DNA from: Leptothermofonsia sp049200465
GTDB taxonomy: Bacteria; Cyanobacteriota; Cyanobacteriia; Leptolyngbyales; Leptolyngbyaceae
Direction: 5' to 3'
NCBI RefSeq assembly: GCF_049200465.1
Contig: NZ_CP120836.1
Span: forward strand, 930,001-994,000
DNA: 64,000 nucleotides
The notes below the pieces were generated by a model. The model saw nothing but the letters and a program-made list of their open reading frames with translations, was not told the origin of the DNA and made no database searches. This document shows positions 7,205-17,400 of the stretch, piece after piece; the first letter of the stretch is position 1, and each line of letters opens with the position of its first letter. The position numbers were made by a program, and so were the translations under genes.

Positions 7205-9343
7205 ATGGTGCAATCAACTTCAACCATCCTCTATGTCAATCCCACAACAGGGAATGACAGTAACAGTGGGACTCAGACTGCTCCCTTCAAAACGATAACT
7301 CGTGCGCTTCAGCAGGCTAGGGCGGGAACGACGATTCAGCTTGCGCCAGGGACTTATAGTGCGGCAACAGGCGAGGTGTTTCCCCTGGTTATTCCCAACG
7401 GGGTAACGGTTCTGGGAAATGAGGCAAGTAAGGGGAGTGGCATTGTGGTGACCGGGAGCGGCAAGTTTGTTAGCCCGACCTTTGCCAGTCAAAATGTGAC
7501 GTTTCGTCTGGAAAACAATGCCCAACTGCGGGGAGTAACCGTCACCAACTCGGAGATTCGGGGGACGGCAGTTTGGGTTGAGTCAACCAATCCGGCGATC
7601 ACCCACAATACCTTTATCCACAACAAACGAGAAGGCGTGTTTGCAACGGGTAAGGCTAACCCTGCGGTTTTAGATAATGTTGCTATTCAAAATGCTTCCA
7701 CCGGATTTACCATCGTCCGCAACAGTAAAGGGGAGTGGCGACGCAACGTTTGCCAGAAGACGGGTTTTGGTTTCGCCATCAGCGACGATGCGGCTCCGCT
7801 GATTGCCGACAACCGCGTTATTGAAAACCGTTCTGGCATTGTGATTAATCGACAGTGTAAACCCGTCTTGCGGGGAAACCTGGTGGAGAAGAATACGGAA
7901 GTGGGGTTGGTTGTGACTGAAAACGCCCTGCCTGATCTGGGCAAAAGCCAGGACCCCGGTGGCAATATCTTTCGCGACAATGGGGAATTTGACCTGCAAA
8001 ACACCACATCGCTGACCATTGTCTCCGTCGGGAATCAACTGAACCCAATTCGAGTGCAGGGGCGTGTTGATTTTGTTGCCAGCGAGATCCCACCCCCTAT
8101 TCCCACGCCCGTTCCCACACCCGCTCCCACTCCTGTTCCAACACCTGCCCCCACCCCTACTCCAACGCCCTTTCCTTCCGGGTTTAGTGATACCCAGGGG
8201 CACTGGGCAGCAGGTTTTATTCAGGGCCTGGTCAGCCGGGAATTCATCCGGGGGTTTGAAGATGGCACCTTTCGGCCTGAAGCCCAACTCACCCGCGCCC
8301 AGTATGCCGCGATTCTGGCTAAAGCCTTTGACCTGCCAGCCAGGCAACCAGCGGCTAATTTTTCCGATGTGCCCAGTAGCTTTTGGGCCTATGGTGCGAT
8401 TCAGAAGGCGGCTCAGATGGGTTTTCTGTCTGGGTTCCCGGATGGAACCTTTCGCCCCAATCAGAACCTGACACGAGTGCAGGCAATGGTGTCGCTGGTG
8501 AATGGTTTGGGGTTGACGGGAGGGGTGCTGGATGCCCTCAGCTTCTATCGCGATCGCGCCCAGATCCCCAGCTATGCCACGGATGAAATCGCCACCGCCA
8601 CCCAACGGCGTATGATTGTCAACTATCCCAACGTGCGGCAACTGGAACCCATGCGGGAGATCAAGCGAGGAGAGGTGGTGGCACTCATCTACCAGGCACT
8701 GGTGTTACAAAACCGGGCACCGGCCATTCCCTCTCCCTACATCGTTGCTGCGGATACTTCGGCTCCTGCCTTTACTGACATTCAGGGGCATTGGGCGGCA
8801 GACTTTATTCTGGGGCTGGCCAGCCAGAATTTGATTCGCGGGTTTGAGGATGGCACCTTTCGCCCCGAAACCAGCATTAATCGGGCCCAGTACGCAGCAA
8901 TTATTGCAAAGGCGTTTAACCCCACACCCAAACGAGACGCCATTCCCTTTCCAGACGTTCCCGCCAATTTTTGGGCAAAAGCCGCGATTGACCAGGCATA
9001 TCGGGGGGGCTTTATTTCCGGTTTCCCGGATGGCACCTTCAAACCGGATCAAAATGTTCTCAGGCTTCAGATTTTGCTTTCCCTGGTTAGCGGGTTGGGG
9101 TTACCCGCTGCCGATGTCGCAGTTCTGAATGTTTACAGCGATCGCGACACCATTCCCCAAAACGCCCGCAATGCGATCGCCACCGCCACCCAGCAGCGCC
9201 TGGTCGTCAGCTATCCCGATGTGCGGCAGATGAAACCCCTGCAAGAAGCCACCCGGGCAGAAGTGTCTGCAATGGTCTATCAGGCCCTCGTCCGGGCAGG
9301 GAAAGCCGCTGCGATCGCCTCCCCTTACATCGTGGTGGTGTGA
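7205..9343 (+). CDS. DUF1565 beta-helix protein with six SLH repeats
   Basis: 712 residues. Residues 8-290 form a DUF1565/right-handed beta-helix region (LYVNPTTGNDSNSGTQTAPF opening, then repeated N-x-G and I-x-x-N turns). A proline/threonine linker of TPxP repeats (about 295-325) follows. The C-terminal half has two blocks of three S-layer homology repeats, starting with FSDTQGHWAAGF near 327 and FTDIQGHWAADF near 522; each block has two GF.DGTFRP-type repeats and one degenerate repeat with TATQ.R. SLH repeats bind cell-wall polymers in many bacteria, suggesting surface or cell-wall anchoring of a carbohydrate-related helix. Oddly no signal peptide is visible at the start, so the export route is unclear. 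Confidence 0.85.
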   Translation: MVQSTSTILYVNPTTGNDSNSGTQTAPFKTITRALQQARAGTTIQLAPGTYSAATGEVFPLVIPNGVTVLGNEASKGSGIVVTGSGKFVSPTFASQNVTFRLENNAQLRGVTVTNSEIRGTAVWVESTNPAITHNTFIHNKREGVFATGKANPAVLDNVAIQNASTGFTIVRNSKGEWRRNVCQKTGFGFAISDDAAPLIADNRVIENRSGIVINRQCKPVLRGNLVEKNTEVGLVVTENALPDLGKSQDPGGNIFRDNGEFDLQNTTSLTIVSVGNQLNPIRVQGRVDFVASEIPPPIPTPVPTPAPTPVPTPAPTPTPTPFPSGFSDTQGHWAAGFIQGLVSREFIRGFEDGTFRPEAQLTRAQYAAILAKAFDLPARQPAANFSDVPSSFWAYGAIQKAAQMGFLSGFPDGTFRPNQNLTRVQAMVSLVNGLGLTGGVLDALSFYRDRAQIPSYATDEIATATQRRMIVNYPNVRQLEPMREIKRGEVVALIYQALVLQNRAPAIPSPYIVAADTSAPAFTDIQGHWAADFILGLASQNLIRGFEDGTFRPETSINRAQYAAIIAKAFNPTPKRDAIPFPDVPANFWAKAAIDQAYRGGFISGFPDGTFKPDQNVLRLQILLSLVSGLGLPAADVAVLNVYSDRDTIPQNARNAIATATQQRLVVSYPDVRQMKPLQEATRAEVSAMVYQALVRAGKAAAIASPYIVVV

Positions 9344-9414
9344 TGTCGTTGCTGCTTAAAGCTTGCCAGACCTGACCCCCAGCCTCTTCCCTGGCAGGGA
9401 ATGGGAGCCAAATT

Positions 9415-9529
9415 TATAGTGGTAGTCATTATGGTTAGGACGGGGTGCAGGGGTGGCCCCTCTGGCTGAGGGTGGAAGCCCCTACACCTCCTTAGAACCA
9501 ATGTCCTGAGCAACTTAGCGACAGCTATA
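9415..9529 (-). repeat. family A repeat in a convergent junction
   Basis: 115 bp from TATAGTGGTAGTCATTATGG to GCGACAGCTATA, with TTAGGACGGGG, the GC-rich core and CCAATGTCCTGAGCAAC. It occupies most of the gap between the SLH protein gene (plus) and the CHAT gene (minus) and ends 12 bp before the CHAT stop codon. Confidence 0.82.
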
Positions 9530-9540
9530 AATGACTGCTC

Positions 9541-12126
9541 TCACAGCCAGTTGCCGACCAGAACATAGGGAGCCCAGTAACCGGGGCGGCTGTAGTTGGG
9601 ATACTGCTTAAGCAGGGTCAACTGGGCCCGACGGAGGGCTTCGGCTTTGGTCACTTTTGCCGTTGATAGTTCGCGGTAAAACTCGCCGATGAAGAGGGCA
9701 GTGGAGCGATCGTCAATCTGCCAGAGGGATGCCAGGGTGCTGCGTGCCCCAGCCCGTATAGCCACTCCTGCCAGTCCTAAGGCTGCCCGGTTATCTCCGG
9801 CAGCAGTCTGGCAGGCACTCAGAACCAATAGTTCAATGGCTTCAGCGGGAGTTTGAGTGCGGCTGCGAAGAATACGGTCGAGCTGGCTGACGTCGATAGG
9901 GCCATCGGCGGCCAGGATGAAGGTGTCTTTTGCCTGGGAACTGAACTGACCATGAGTGGCAAGGTGGACAACTTTGAAAGGCAGGGCATTAACCTGTTTT
10001 TCTAAAGCAGTCTGGGTAAAGGTTTGATCCAGGAGTTGGGTGGTGGAGAGTCCTGCCTGCTGGATCAGATCCAGTTCGGCTTTGACTTCGGGGAGGGGGG
10101 CAAATTGACTGTAGGCGGGGGGAGGTTGGGTCAGTCCGGCGGTGAGGGCGTTGAGTTGGGTCTGAGCCAGGGGTTGGGGGGCAAACAGTTGCAGTCCGGG
10201 GCTAAGCGCAACGGCATATTTTTCGACCAAGTACTGGTTACCGTCGTAAAGCGCGGCCATCGGAATGTTTCGCAACAGTCCATCCAGCACAAAAACCAGG
10301 GTGTTGACCCGGCTCTGCTGCAAATCGGCTTCTACAGGTTGAATCAGCCAGCGATAGACCTGGTGGGAGAGCGATCGCACCTCCTTCGCCGCATCTGGTT
10401 CTTTTATCACCTGTTGCAGCCGTGCCAGAACTCGTTCTACCTCTTTTTCTGGCAAAGGAATGGCGTGGTAGCGCAGCGGTTGGTTGGGGGCTTTGAGAAT
10501 CACCGCCAACTGGTTTTCCAGAATGATGGGGTAGAAGATGGCGGCGGTGGGATTTTCCCGGTCAACCACCTGATCCAGTAAAACTGGCTGGGCGTTCAGG
10601 CAGGCTTCCCGGAAGAAATTATCCAGTTCCGCAAGCTGGAGCAACTCAATCAAACGGCGGGCTTTGTCCAGGTTTTGTGGGCTGGGAGATTCCCCCTGGG
10701 AAAGTAGCAGCTCGACGGTTTGACGATAGACAGGCTCAACGCTATCTCGAAAGGTGAATTGCACGTCCTGATTAACGGCAACTAGATCGCTGCGGAGGGA
10801 CTGGAGGGTGTTGACAGCAGCTTCGTAGGCCGCGATCGCCCCTGGGATAGAATTCTGCTGCTTCAGTAAACGCCCAAGTTGCCACTGCCAGCGGTAGGAA
10901 ATATCGGCAGCACTGACTGATTGCGACAACAGCAATGCCTGCTCGGTCAGGTGCTGGGCCTCTGCCCATTGCCGATTTTGCTCATAGATTCCCCCCAGGC
11001 TACCCAGGGCAAAGGATTCTGCCCGGCGATCGCCCAGGCTTTGAGCCTGCTGAACGGCCATTGCCAGGATCTGCGCCAGTTTCTGAGTCGCCAGTGGTGA
11101 ATTGCTTCCCGGCTTCCACCCTCTCATCACGGTTTGCACCAGATTAATCCGGGCATCAATCCCAGGTCGGCTGGGGGGAAGGGCCTCTACCTGCATCCAG
11201 ACGTGGAGTAGGAGCGTTTCTGCCTCGGCTCGTTGCCCCGTTTCTACCAGCAAACTGAGCCAGTTGAGCCTTGCCTGGGTTTGCAAAATGGGGGAAGGGG
11301 AACGCTGGGCTGCCTGTTTGTAAAACTCCTGTGCCTGCTGGGGTTGCTGTTGAGCGCGGGCGGTATTGCCCAGGCTGAACAAAGCCGCACTTTCTTCCGC
11401 GGTGGATTTGAGCTGGCGGGCGATCGCCAAACTCTGTTGCAAAACCTGACGGGACTGTTCCAGATCGCCAATTACCTGGAGGGCATCACCCAGCGATCGC
11501 AGCCCCACAGCTTTGACCAGGGAATCGGGCTGGGGTTGTAGTGCCTGGTTGAGTTCTGTGAGCGTATCGAGCGATCGCCGGTAAAATCCCATTGCCTGCC
11601 ATGCCTGGGCCTGATTCAAACGGCTACGCATTTCGCCCGTCTGGTCTCCTCCCCTGACATGCAACTCGGCTGCCTGCTGCCAGGTTGCCAGTGCCGCTTC
11701 CGTTTGCCCCATGCCAAACTGTAATCGCCCCTGGATATCCAATGTCTGTGCCAGGAGCCTCTGTTGCTGGTCGCCGGTTGCCTCTTGCCTGAGCAAACCC
11801 AGACTCTCCTCAACCGCCTGTTTTGCCTCCGACCAGGCTCCCAACTGCTGATAGGCCAGGGAAAGATTACTCAAGGTTACGGCTTGTCGTAGAGAGTCGC
11901 CCTGCGATCGATAATCCTGTACGGCCTGCTGCAAGACCTTCACCGCGTCTGCGAAGCGCCCGGCATCGTAAAGCGCTTTTCCCTGTTGGAGGGGAGCGGG
12001 GGGATTGATGGAGGGAGGGGGGGAGAGGGGTATGGATGGGGATGATTGAATCGCCGCTGCTTTTGCCGGGCAGGATGAACTAACTATGCAAATCAGAAGG
12101 GTTGTAGCAATGAGGGAGGGATACAT
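9541..12126 (-). CDS. TPR-CHAT domain protein, exported
   Basis: 861 residues from the preferred ATG at 12126, which exposes a signal-like N terminus (MYPSLIATTLLICIV, then AKAAA); an upstream start at 12270 would bury it. The first half holds tetratricopeptide repeats (for example ALYDAGRFADAVKVLQQAVQ and LSLAYQQLGAWSEAKQAVEE). The C-terminal third is a CHAT domain, a caspase-like cysteine peptidase fold: the catalytic His lies in VVHLATHGQFS (about residue 725) and the Cys in LLVLSACQTAAG (about 772). Both are intact. TPR-CHAT proteins are numerous in filamentous cyanobacteria. The gene lies downstream of tpsA and tpsB on the same strand, but 450 bp with repeats separates it, so co-transcription is uncertain. 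Its target is unknown. Confidence 0.85.
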   Translation of the reverse strand: MYPSLIATTLLICIVSSSCPAKAAAIQSSPSIPLSPPPSINPPAPLQQGKALYDAGRFADAVKVLQQAVQDYRSQGDSLRQAVTLSNLSLAYQQLGAWSEAKQAVEESLGLLRQEATGDQQQRLLAQTLDIQGRLQFGMGQTEAALATWQQAAELHVRGGDQTGEMRSRLNQAQAWQAMGFYRRSLDTLTELNQALQPQPDSLVKAVGLRSLGDALQVIGDLEQSRQVLQQSLAIARQLKSTAEESAALFSLGNTARAQQQPQQAQEFYKQAAQRSPSPILQTQARLNWLSLLVETGQRAEAETLLLHVWMQVEALPPSRPGIDARINLVQTVMRGWKPGSNSPLATQKLAQILAMAVQQAQSLGDRRAESFALGSLGGIYEQNRQWAEAQHLTEQALLLSQSVSAADISYRWQWQLGRLLKQQNSIPGAIAAYEAAVNTLQSLRSDLVAVNQDVQFTFRDSVEPVYRQTVELLLSQGESPSPQNLDKARRLIELLQLAELDNFFREACLNAQPVLLDQVVDRENPTAAIFYPIILENQLAVILKAPNQPLRYHAIPLPEKEVERVLARLQQVIKEPDAAKEVRSLSHQVYRWLIQPVEADLQQSRVNTLVFVLDGLLRNIPMAALYDGNQYLVEKYAVALSPGLQLFAPQPLAQTQLNALTAGLTQPPPAYSQFAPLPEVKAELDLIQQAGLSTTQLLDQTFTQTALEKQVNALPFKVVHLATHGQFSSQAKDTFILAADGPIDVSQLDRILRSRTQTPAEAIELLVLSACQTAAGDNRAALGLAGVAIRAGARSTLASLWQIDDRSTALFIGEFYRELSTAKVTKAEALRRAQLTLLKQYPNYSRPGYWAPYVLVGNWL

Positions 12127-12349
12127 ATGGGAGGTAGAGGGGGAAGGGTGGGGGAAGGGAGGGAGGAGCAATCCCTGATCGGTTGTCTCGTTGCCAGTCA
12201 GGAGCCTGACAATGTCGATTAGAAGCTTCTGCTTCCTATGTTGGTTTAGCTTCACAAATGCATAAACCACTCTTTAGCCCCTAAACCCTGGCCCCTTAAA
12301 GAGTTGGGGTTAACTCAGCTGAAAAACTTTGTAGTTTTCGGAGGGGCTC

Positions 12350-12397
12350 TAAAGATGCTTTCTCCTAAAGATGCTTTCTCCTAAAGATGCTTTCTCT
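12350..12397. repeat. 16-bp tandem repeat, three units
   Basis: The unit TAAAGATGCTTTCTCC occurs at 12350, 12366 and 12382 (last base of the third unit differs). It abuts the left end of the family A element at 12399, in the spacer between the CHAT and TpsB genes. Confidence 0.9.
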
Positions 12398-12398
12398 T

Positions 12399-12512
12399 TA
12401 TAGCTGTCGCCAGGTTGCTTAGGACATTGGCTTTAAAGGGGGTGTGGGGGCTTTGCCCCCAGCCAGGGGTTCCCCCCTGCACCCTGTCCTAAGCCTGGTG
12501 GCTATAGCTATA
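12399..12512 (+). repeat. family A repeat, complete
   Basis: 114 bp from TATAGCTGTCGCCAGG to GTGGCTATAGCTATA. Arms GCTTAGGACA and TGTCCTAAGC are perfect 10-bp inverted repeats; between them are the hairpins GGGGGCTTTGCCCCC and CAGGGGTTCCCCCCTG. This is the clearest copy for deriving the fold. Confidence 0.85.
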
Positions 12513-12576
12513 AAACCCGGCTCTAGACCTGTAATCCGCAATTTGCAATCCAAATCTACAAATCTGCCATCTGAAC

Positions 12577-14406
12577 TCAGAAGGGGGTGCCAATAATTGA
12601 GAAGTACAAACCTTTTTCCTGCAAGGTGTCTCTGCCTCCGGGAAAATCAACCAGGGGAATGCCCCAATCGAATCGAGCATTGAGGCGATCGCTGATCTGA
12701 AATCGTAACCCAACTCCCAGGGATGCGACAAAGCTAGGGTCGGGATCGGCAAAGCCGAAACGGTTCCAGCCGCCGCCAATATCGAAGAACGGCGCAATTT
12801 GTAATAGACCGTTAATCTGGGGCAGGCGCAGAATGGGGATGCGGACTTCAGCCGAAGCAAACACGCCGCTATCGGTCAGCAGAGCATCCTGACGATAACC
12901 CCGTACACTATCAATGCCGCCCAGAGAAAATTGCTCGAATGACAGCAGGGCGCGATCGGAGAGTTGCACGTCGCCCCGCAGCAGCAGTAATGTATTGGGA
13001 GCTAATAACCGCACCCACTGCGCCTGTCCGCGCCAGGCAAAAAAGCGGCTGTCGGGCGGTTCTTCATTAATGGTGGAACCCAGGGCATTGATACCGACAC
13101 TGAACTGCGATCGCAGCGCAATCACTTCAATACTGCTGCGCCAGATGGCTTCCTGAAAGAATCGCAGCGCTGCCAGGCGAGTCCGCCCTTCATTGTCTGC
13201 CCCTGCCCCCGGAAAGGGAATTTCTCCGTCTAACAGGCTAGCCTGGCTCTGCTGATGGGTAAGGGTCAGCCCCAGTGCCACTTCCCGCGTGGGAGTTTGC
13301 AAAATCGGTTGACGGAAGCTCAGTTCCAGGTAGCGAGACCTCGACTCAATATCCAGAATGTCGAAGGGTTCTTCAATCACCCGGTTGTAGGAAATTCCAG
13401 TGCTGAAGCGGAGGGTGCCGTTGCGGGCATTCACCGGGAAGACATAGCTGAAATCAAAGGCATTGCTGCCATCGGTGTTGGAAAAAGACCCCGTCAGGCT
13501 ATCGCCAAACCCCAAAAGGTTTGCCTCGCTTAATTGAATTTGCCGCTGAAAGGTACCCACACTGGGCACTCGCCCGTTATTCAGCAATATTTGGGCATTG
13601 AAGGTGTCTGCCTCTGTGATTCGGACCTCCAGCAGACTCTCTCCGGGGCGCGTCCCCGCCGACAGTTCTGCCGAAATCGACTGGATCAACGGATTTAGTT
13701 GCAACAGTTGCAGGGCTTCCAGGAGGCGATCGCGGTTCAGGGGTTTGCGAGTCGCAATCTCCAACCGGGATTCGATATAGCTGGGTTTTAGGCGGCGCGT
13801 TCCCGTTACCTGAATCGATTCCAGAATCCCCTCAACCACGCGAATTTCCACTACCCCTGCCTGCAACCGCTGGGGCGGAATGTAGGCACCTGAAGTGATG
13901 TAGCCATTGTCAATGTAAAGTTGAGTGACGGCCGATCGCGCCTGGAATAGCTCTGCAACAGTGATGGGACGTCTGGTATAGGGAGCAGTGACCCGATCAA
14001 AGTCTGCCTGACTGAATACTGTGCTACCCGTCACCTGAAACCGTTCAATGGTGATGGTTTGGGGAATTTCGCCAGGGGGCGTTTCTGGAGTTGGCGTAGG
14101 CAGGGTTGGAGTTGGAAGAAGCTGCTCTGGCGGTGGTAGAGGGACGGGTGGGGTCGGCTCTGGCTGGGGCTTAACGGATGGCGATTGAGGTTCACGCTGA
14201 AGTGGATTGTCAATACGGATGCGCTCCTGGGGTAACTGGGGGGGAGCTACCTGTGCCCGTGTAGGTGAAGCGGTCAGGGTTGCCATCATCAGGGCTACGC
14301 CAACCCAAGGCGGTGAAAAGACAGAACCAGAAGAACTCCCGCTGGCAAACTCTGGAGTCACTTTAAGCGATCGCTGGTTTTGGGCTGGAGTGTGTACAGC
14401 ACCCAT
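12577..14406 (-). CDS. ShlB/FhaC-type TpsB outer-membrane transporter
   Basis: 609 residues from ATG 14406. A signal region (GVALMMATLTASPTRAQ) precedes a proline-rich linker, a POTRA_2 domain (about 115-190, ITIERFQVTGSTVFSQADF) and further POTRA-like sequence (EIRVVEGILESIQVTG), then a 16-strand-type beta barrel with the family motif SVRGYRQD and a terminal phenylalanine. TpsB proteins recognise the TPS domain of a partner exoprotein in the periplasm and move it across the outer membrane. The partner gene ends 72 bp upstream on the same strand. A TTG immediately after the tpsA stop (14478) is not a credible start, since the signal peptide would be displaced. Confidence 0.88.
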   Translation of the reverse strand: MGAVHTPAQNQRSLKVTPEFASGSSSGSVFSPPWVGVALMMATLTASPTRAQVAPPQLPQERIRIDNPLQREPQSPSVKPQPEPTPPVPLPPPEQLLPTPTLPTPTPETPPGEIPQTITIERFQVTGSTVFSQADFDRVTAPYTRRPITVAELFQARSAVTQLYIDNGYITSGAYIPPQRLQAGVVEIRVVEGILESIQVTGTRRLKPSYIESRLEIATRKPLNRDRLLEALQLLQLNPLIQSISAELSAGTRPGESLLEVRITEADTFNAQILLNNGRVPSVGTFQRQIQLSEANLLGFGDSLTGSFSNTDGSNAFDFSYVFPVNARNGTLRFSTGISYNRVIEEPFDILDIESRSRYLELSFRQPILQTPTREVALGLTLTHQQSQASLLDGEIPFPGAGADNEGRTRLAALRFFQEAIWRSSIEVIALRSQFSVGINALGSTINEEPPDSRFFAWRGQAQWVRLLAPNTLLLLRGDVQLSDRALLSFEQFSLGGIDSVRGYRQDALLTDSGVFASAEVRIPILRLPQINGLLQIAPFFDIGGGWNRFGFADPDPSFVASLGVGLRFQISDRLNARFDWGIPLVDFPGGRDTLQEKGLYFSIIGTPF

Positions 14407-14478
14407 CAAACAATATTTTTCACTGCCAAAGAGATAGATGGGTTCATTGTAGTGGCGATCGCTCCACCTGATACCCAA

Positions 14479-17400
14479 TTATTTAGCTGGAACCGGGCAG
14501 GGCGTCTGTGAAAATGGTTCTGACTGGGACTGAACCGCCGGAGTCGTAGCAAAAAGCACGACTTCCCCATTCCCATCCTTCACCCACCCCTGAGCCTCGA
14601 CAATGGGCGGAACCGGAGGCGCGGCTTGCGAATTTCCTCCCTTTGCGTGTCCGCCTTCCAACCTCATCACCCGTCGCCTGTCGCCTGTCGCCTGTCGCCC
14701 TTCTACCGTCACCCACTCCGTTTGAATAGCCTCATTGTTCAGGGGAGCCGTTGGACTGGGTGGTAGCCCTCCCCGCCCGGTGACGACAAAAGAACTGGCA
14801 GCCTGATGAGTATTGGGCCCACACCCCTGAGCAATCTGATTCGATGCATCCACCAGGTTAGCGGGAAGTTCAGTCAGTCCTCGACTGGGGTCAACATCGG
14901 GGGTGTTGATGGTGACCACCCCGGCAATGCCAAACTCAGAACTGGCGGTGATATCACTCAGGGGGGTGAGGCGATCGCGCGGCTCAATGCCAAAAATGCC
15001 CTGGGTAGTGATGGTCACTCTGCCACCCGTGCCAGTGAACGCATTGGCGGTAATGTCGCTGTTTTCAGATCGAACAGCAATGACAAAGGGAGCATTGATG
15101 CGGATATTGCCGCCATTCCCCCCGGCCTGGGCCGTCCCCGCGGTGGTGGAAATTTGACTATTGCGACGCAGCAACAGTAAGTCTTGCAGTTGTAGAGTGA
15201 TGTCGCCGCCGTTATTGCTGGCAGTTTGAGCAGAGATTTCCCCATTTTCTAACACGAGCCGACCTGCCTGGAGATCGATGCTGCCCCCGGTTCCGCTACC
15301 CTGGCTATCCACTGCAATCTTAGCCCCATCCCGGACGGTCACGATTCTGGGGTCAATGAAAATACTGCCACCATTGCCGCTGGAGGCGCTATCGGTATTG
15401 GCAAAGAGGCCAGTCCGTTCCCCAACCAGGGTCACAGCATCTAGAACATATAAGTTGATACTGCCTGCGTCACTGCCACTGGCTGTCGAGGTTTTGATTT
15501 GACTCCCCTGACTGGCTTCAAAAGTCGAGGCAAATACCCTGACACTGCCAGCATTTCCCTGACCTACTGTGCTGGCACTCACTTGAGCATCATTTGCTAG
15601 AGAGAATATTCCAGTTTGGATGTCGATATTGCCACCTCGACCTACCGCCCCTGCATTGACAGCGGTAGAAATGGAACTCTGGTTAAGCGCAGTAGCCTCC
15701 GTTGCCTGAACCAGGATGTTGCCCGCATTGCCTTGCCCAGAAGTGCTGGCACTGAGTTGGGCATTGTTCTCCAGAGACAGGTTGCGAGTTTGAATGGTGA
15801 TGTTGCCCAGTTGTTCTGCCTCAGTGTTGAGAACGGCAGTGGGATTGACCGTTGACGCGATCGAACCATTGGAGAGGGAAACGGAATCTGCACCTGTCAC
15901 CAGAATATTGCCCGGATTTCCCGTGGCGGATGTGGATGCGGAAATTTGTGCCCCCTCCCGAACCAGCAAGCGAGGCGTGGTAACGATCAAATTCCCCGCC
16001 GATCCACTGCCAAAGGTTTCGGTAAACAAACCGCTGGGGGAGTCGATCGCTCCGAAGGGTCCACCGATTGCTTTCCCTACCAATTCAACCGAATTGTTAG
16101 CATTGACCAGTAACGTTCCTCCTGGCCCTGGACCAGTTGTAGAAGCAGAAATACGCGCTCCTCCCTGAACCTGGAGCTTTCCGGTTTCAATGGTCAGAGT
16201 CCCAGCACTACCATCCGCAACACTGCTGACAAAAAGCCCACTGGAAAGGACTTCCAGAGAACGGAGTATGTTCGGGTCTGGATTCAGCCGCACAACCGTC
16301 ACTGAATCTGAATCTTTAATCTGAATGTTGCCTGCGGTTCCGGCTCCACGGGTTGTAGCCAGTAAAAAGCTGTCACTGGCAAAGACGGTCTTTGCCTCAA
16401 TCTCGATATTGCCGCCGCGCCCCTCCCCCCGTGTTTCGCTGGAGAGCTGGCTATTGTTGGTAAGGGTCAGGGTGCCTACTCGTAGAATAATATCGCCAGC
16501 GGGTTTGTTGCCCGTGTTGGAGGTAAAGAGTCCGGCGCGATCGCCACTGATACTGAGTGAACCTGTACGAATCTCAATATTGCCGCTTTGCCCTAAATCT
16601 CCCTGAGAAAGTTGGGCCGCCGTAGACAAAGTCCCTTGTTCCAGGCTGATTGAATTCGCTTCCACCACAATTTTCCCAGCATCTCCTGCACCTGTTGTTC
16701 CGGCATTAATACTGGCAATCTGCTCTGAACTACCCTTCAACATCAGTGCCCCGGTTCTGACCTTAATCGAGCCGCCCGGTCCCGGTCCAGCGGTCCTACT
16801 GGAAAGGGAACTCTGATCCAGAATGATGGCGTTCCCGGACTGGAGGAGGGTATTTCCGGCATTTCCGACCTGGGTCGCACCGCTCAGACGGCGAGTTTGA
16901 TTGGAAATCTGGCTACCATTCAGCACGAAAATTGTATCCTGCGCTTCCAGCCTGATATCGCCAGAACGCCCTTCGCCAGTTGTAGATGTTACCAATCTCG
17001 ACTGGTTGTTGAGAGTAATGGATTGGGCATTGAGCCGGATGTCGCCCCCCGCTTCTCTGCCTGCGGTGCCTGTAAAGATGGCACTGTTGACCAGGGTCAG
17101 GTCACGCGCCGCGATTGCCACAGTTCCTCCCAGTAGAGTATTGCCAAAGGCGGCATTAATCTGGGCCCGGTTGCTCAACGACACATTTGCTCGCCCATTG
17201 ACCGCAGGAACCTGACTCAGAAACGGATTATTGTTGCTGTCTAAACCCAGAGCGACTGTGTTGTTACCCGGACTGCCGCCCGTCACCCCGGCAATGTCTA
17301 CCCGTCCCTGCAAGGCATTCAGCCGTCCTCCATCCAGAATGACATCTCCCCCGACCAGCAATAAACTTCTGCCATTGGCAATCCGTAAGCCTGTCAAGGC

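Noticed and set aside
7670..8641. 323-codon open frame on the minus strand opposite the SLH protein gene
   Set aside because: It is antisense to a well-supported gene, has no recognisable domain and reads through the proline linker as glycine/arginine-rich sequence.
10024..10581. 185-codon plus-strand frame opposite the CHAT domain
   Set aside because: The minus strand encodes intact CHAT catalytic motifs here; the plus frame is low in complexity and lacks a start context.
12399..12512. CRISPR array as an explanation for the palindromic repeats
   Set aside because: Copies are dispersed singly, about 110 bp long and not separated by regular spacers; no cas genes are present.
14407..14478. 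TTG start for tpsB directly after the tpsA stop
   Set aside because: It would place 24 extra residues before the signal region, and no Shine-Dalgarno sequence supports it.
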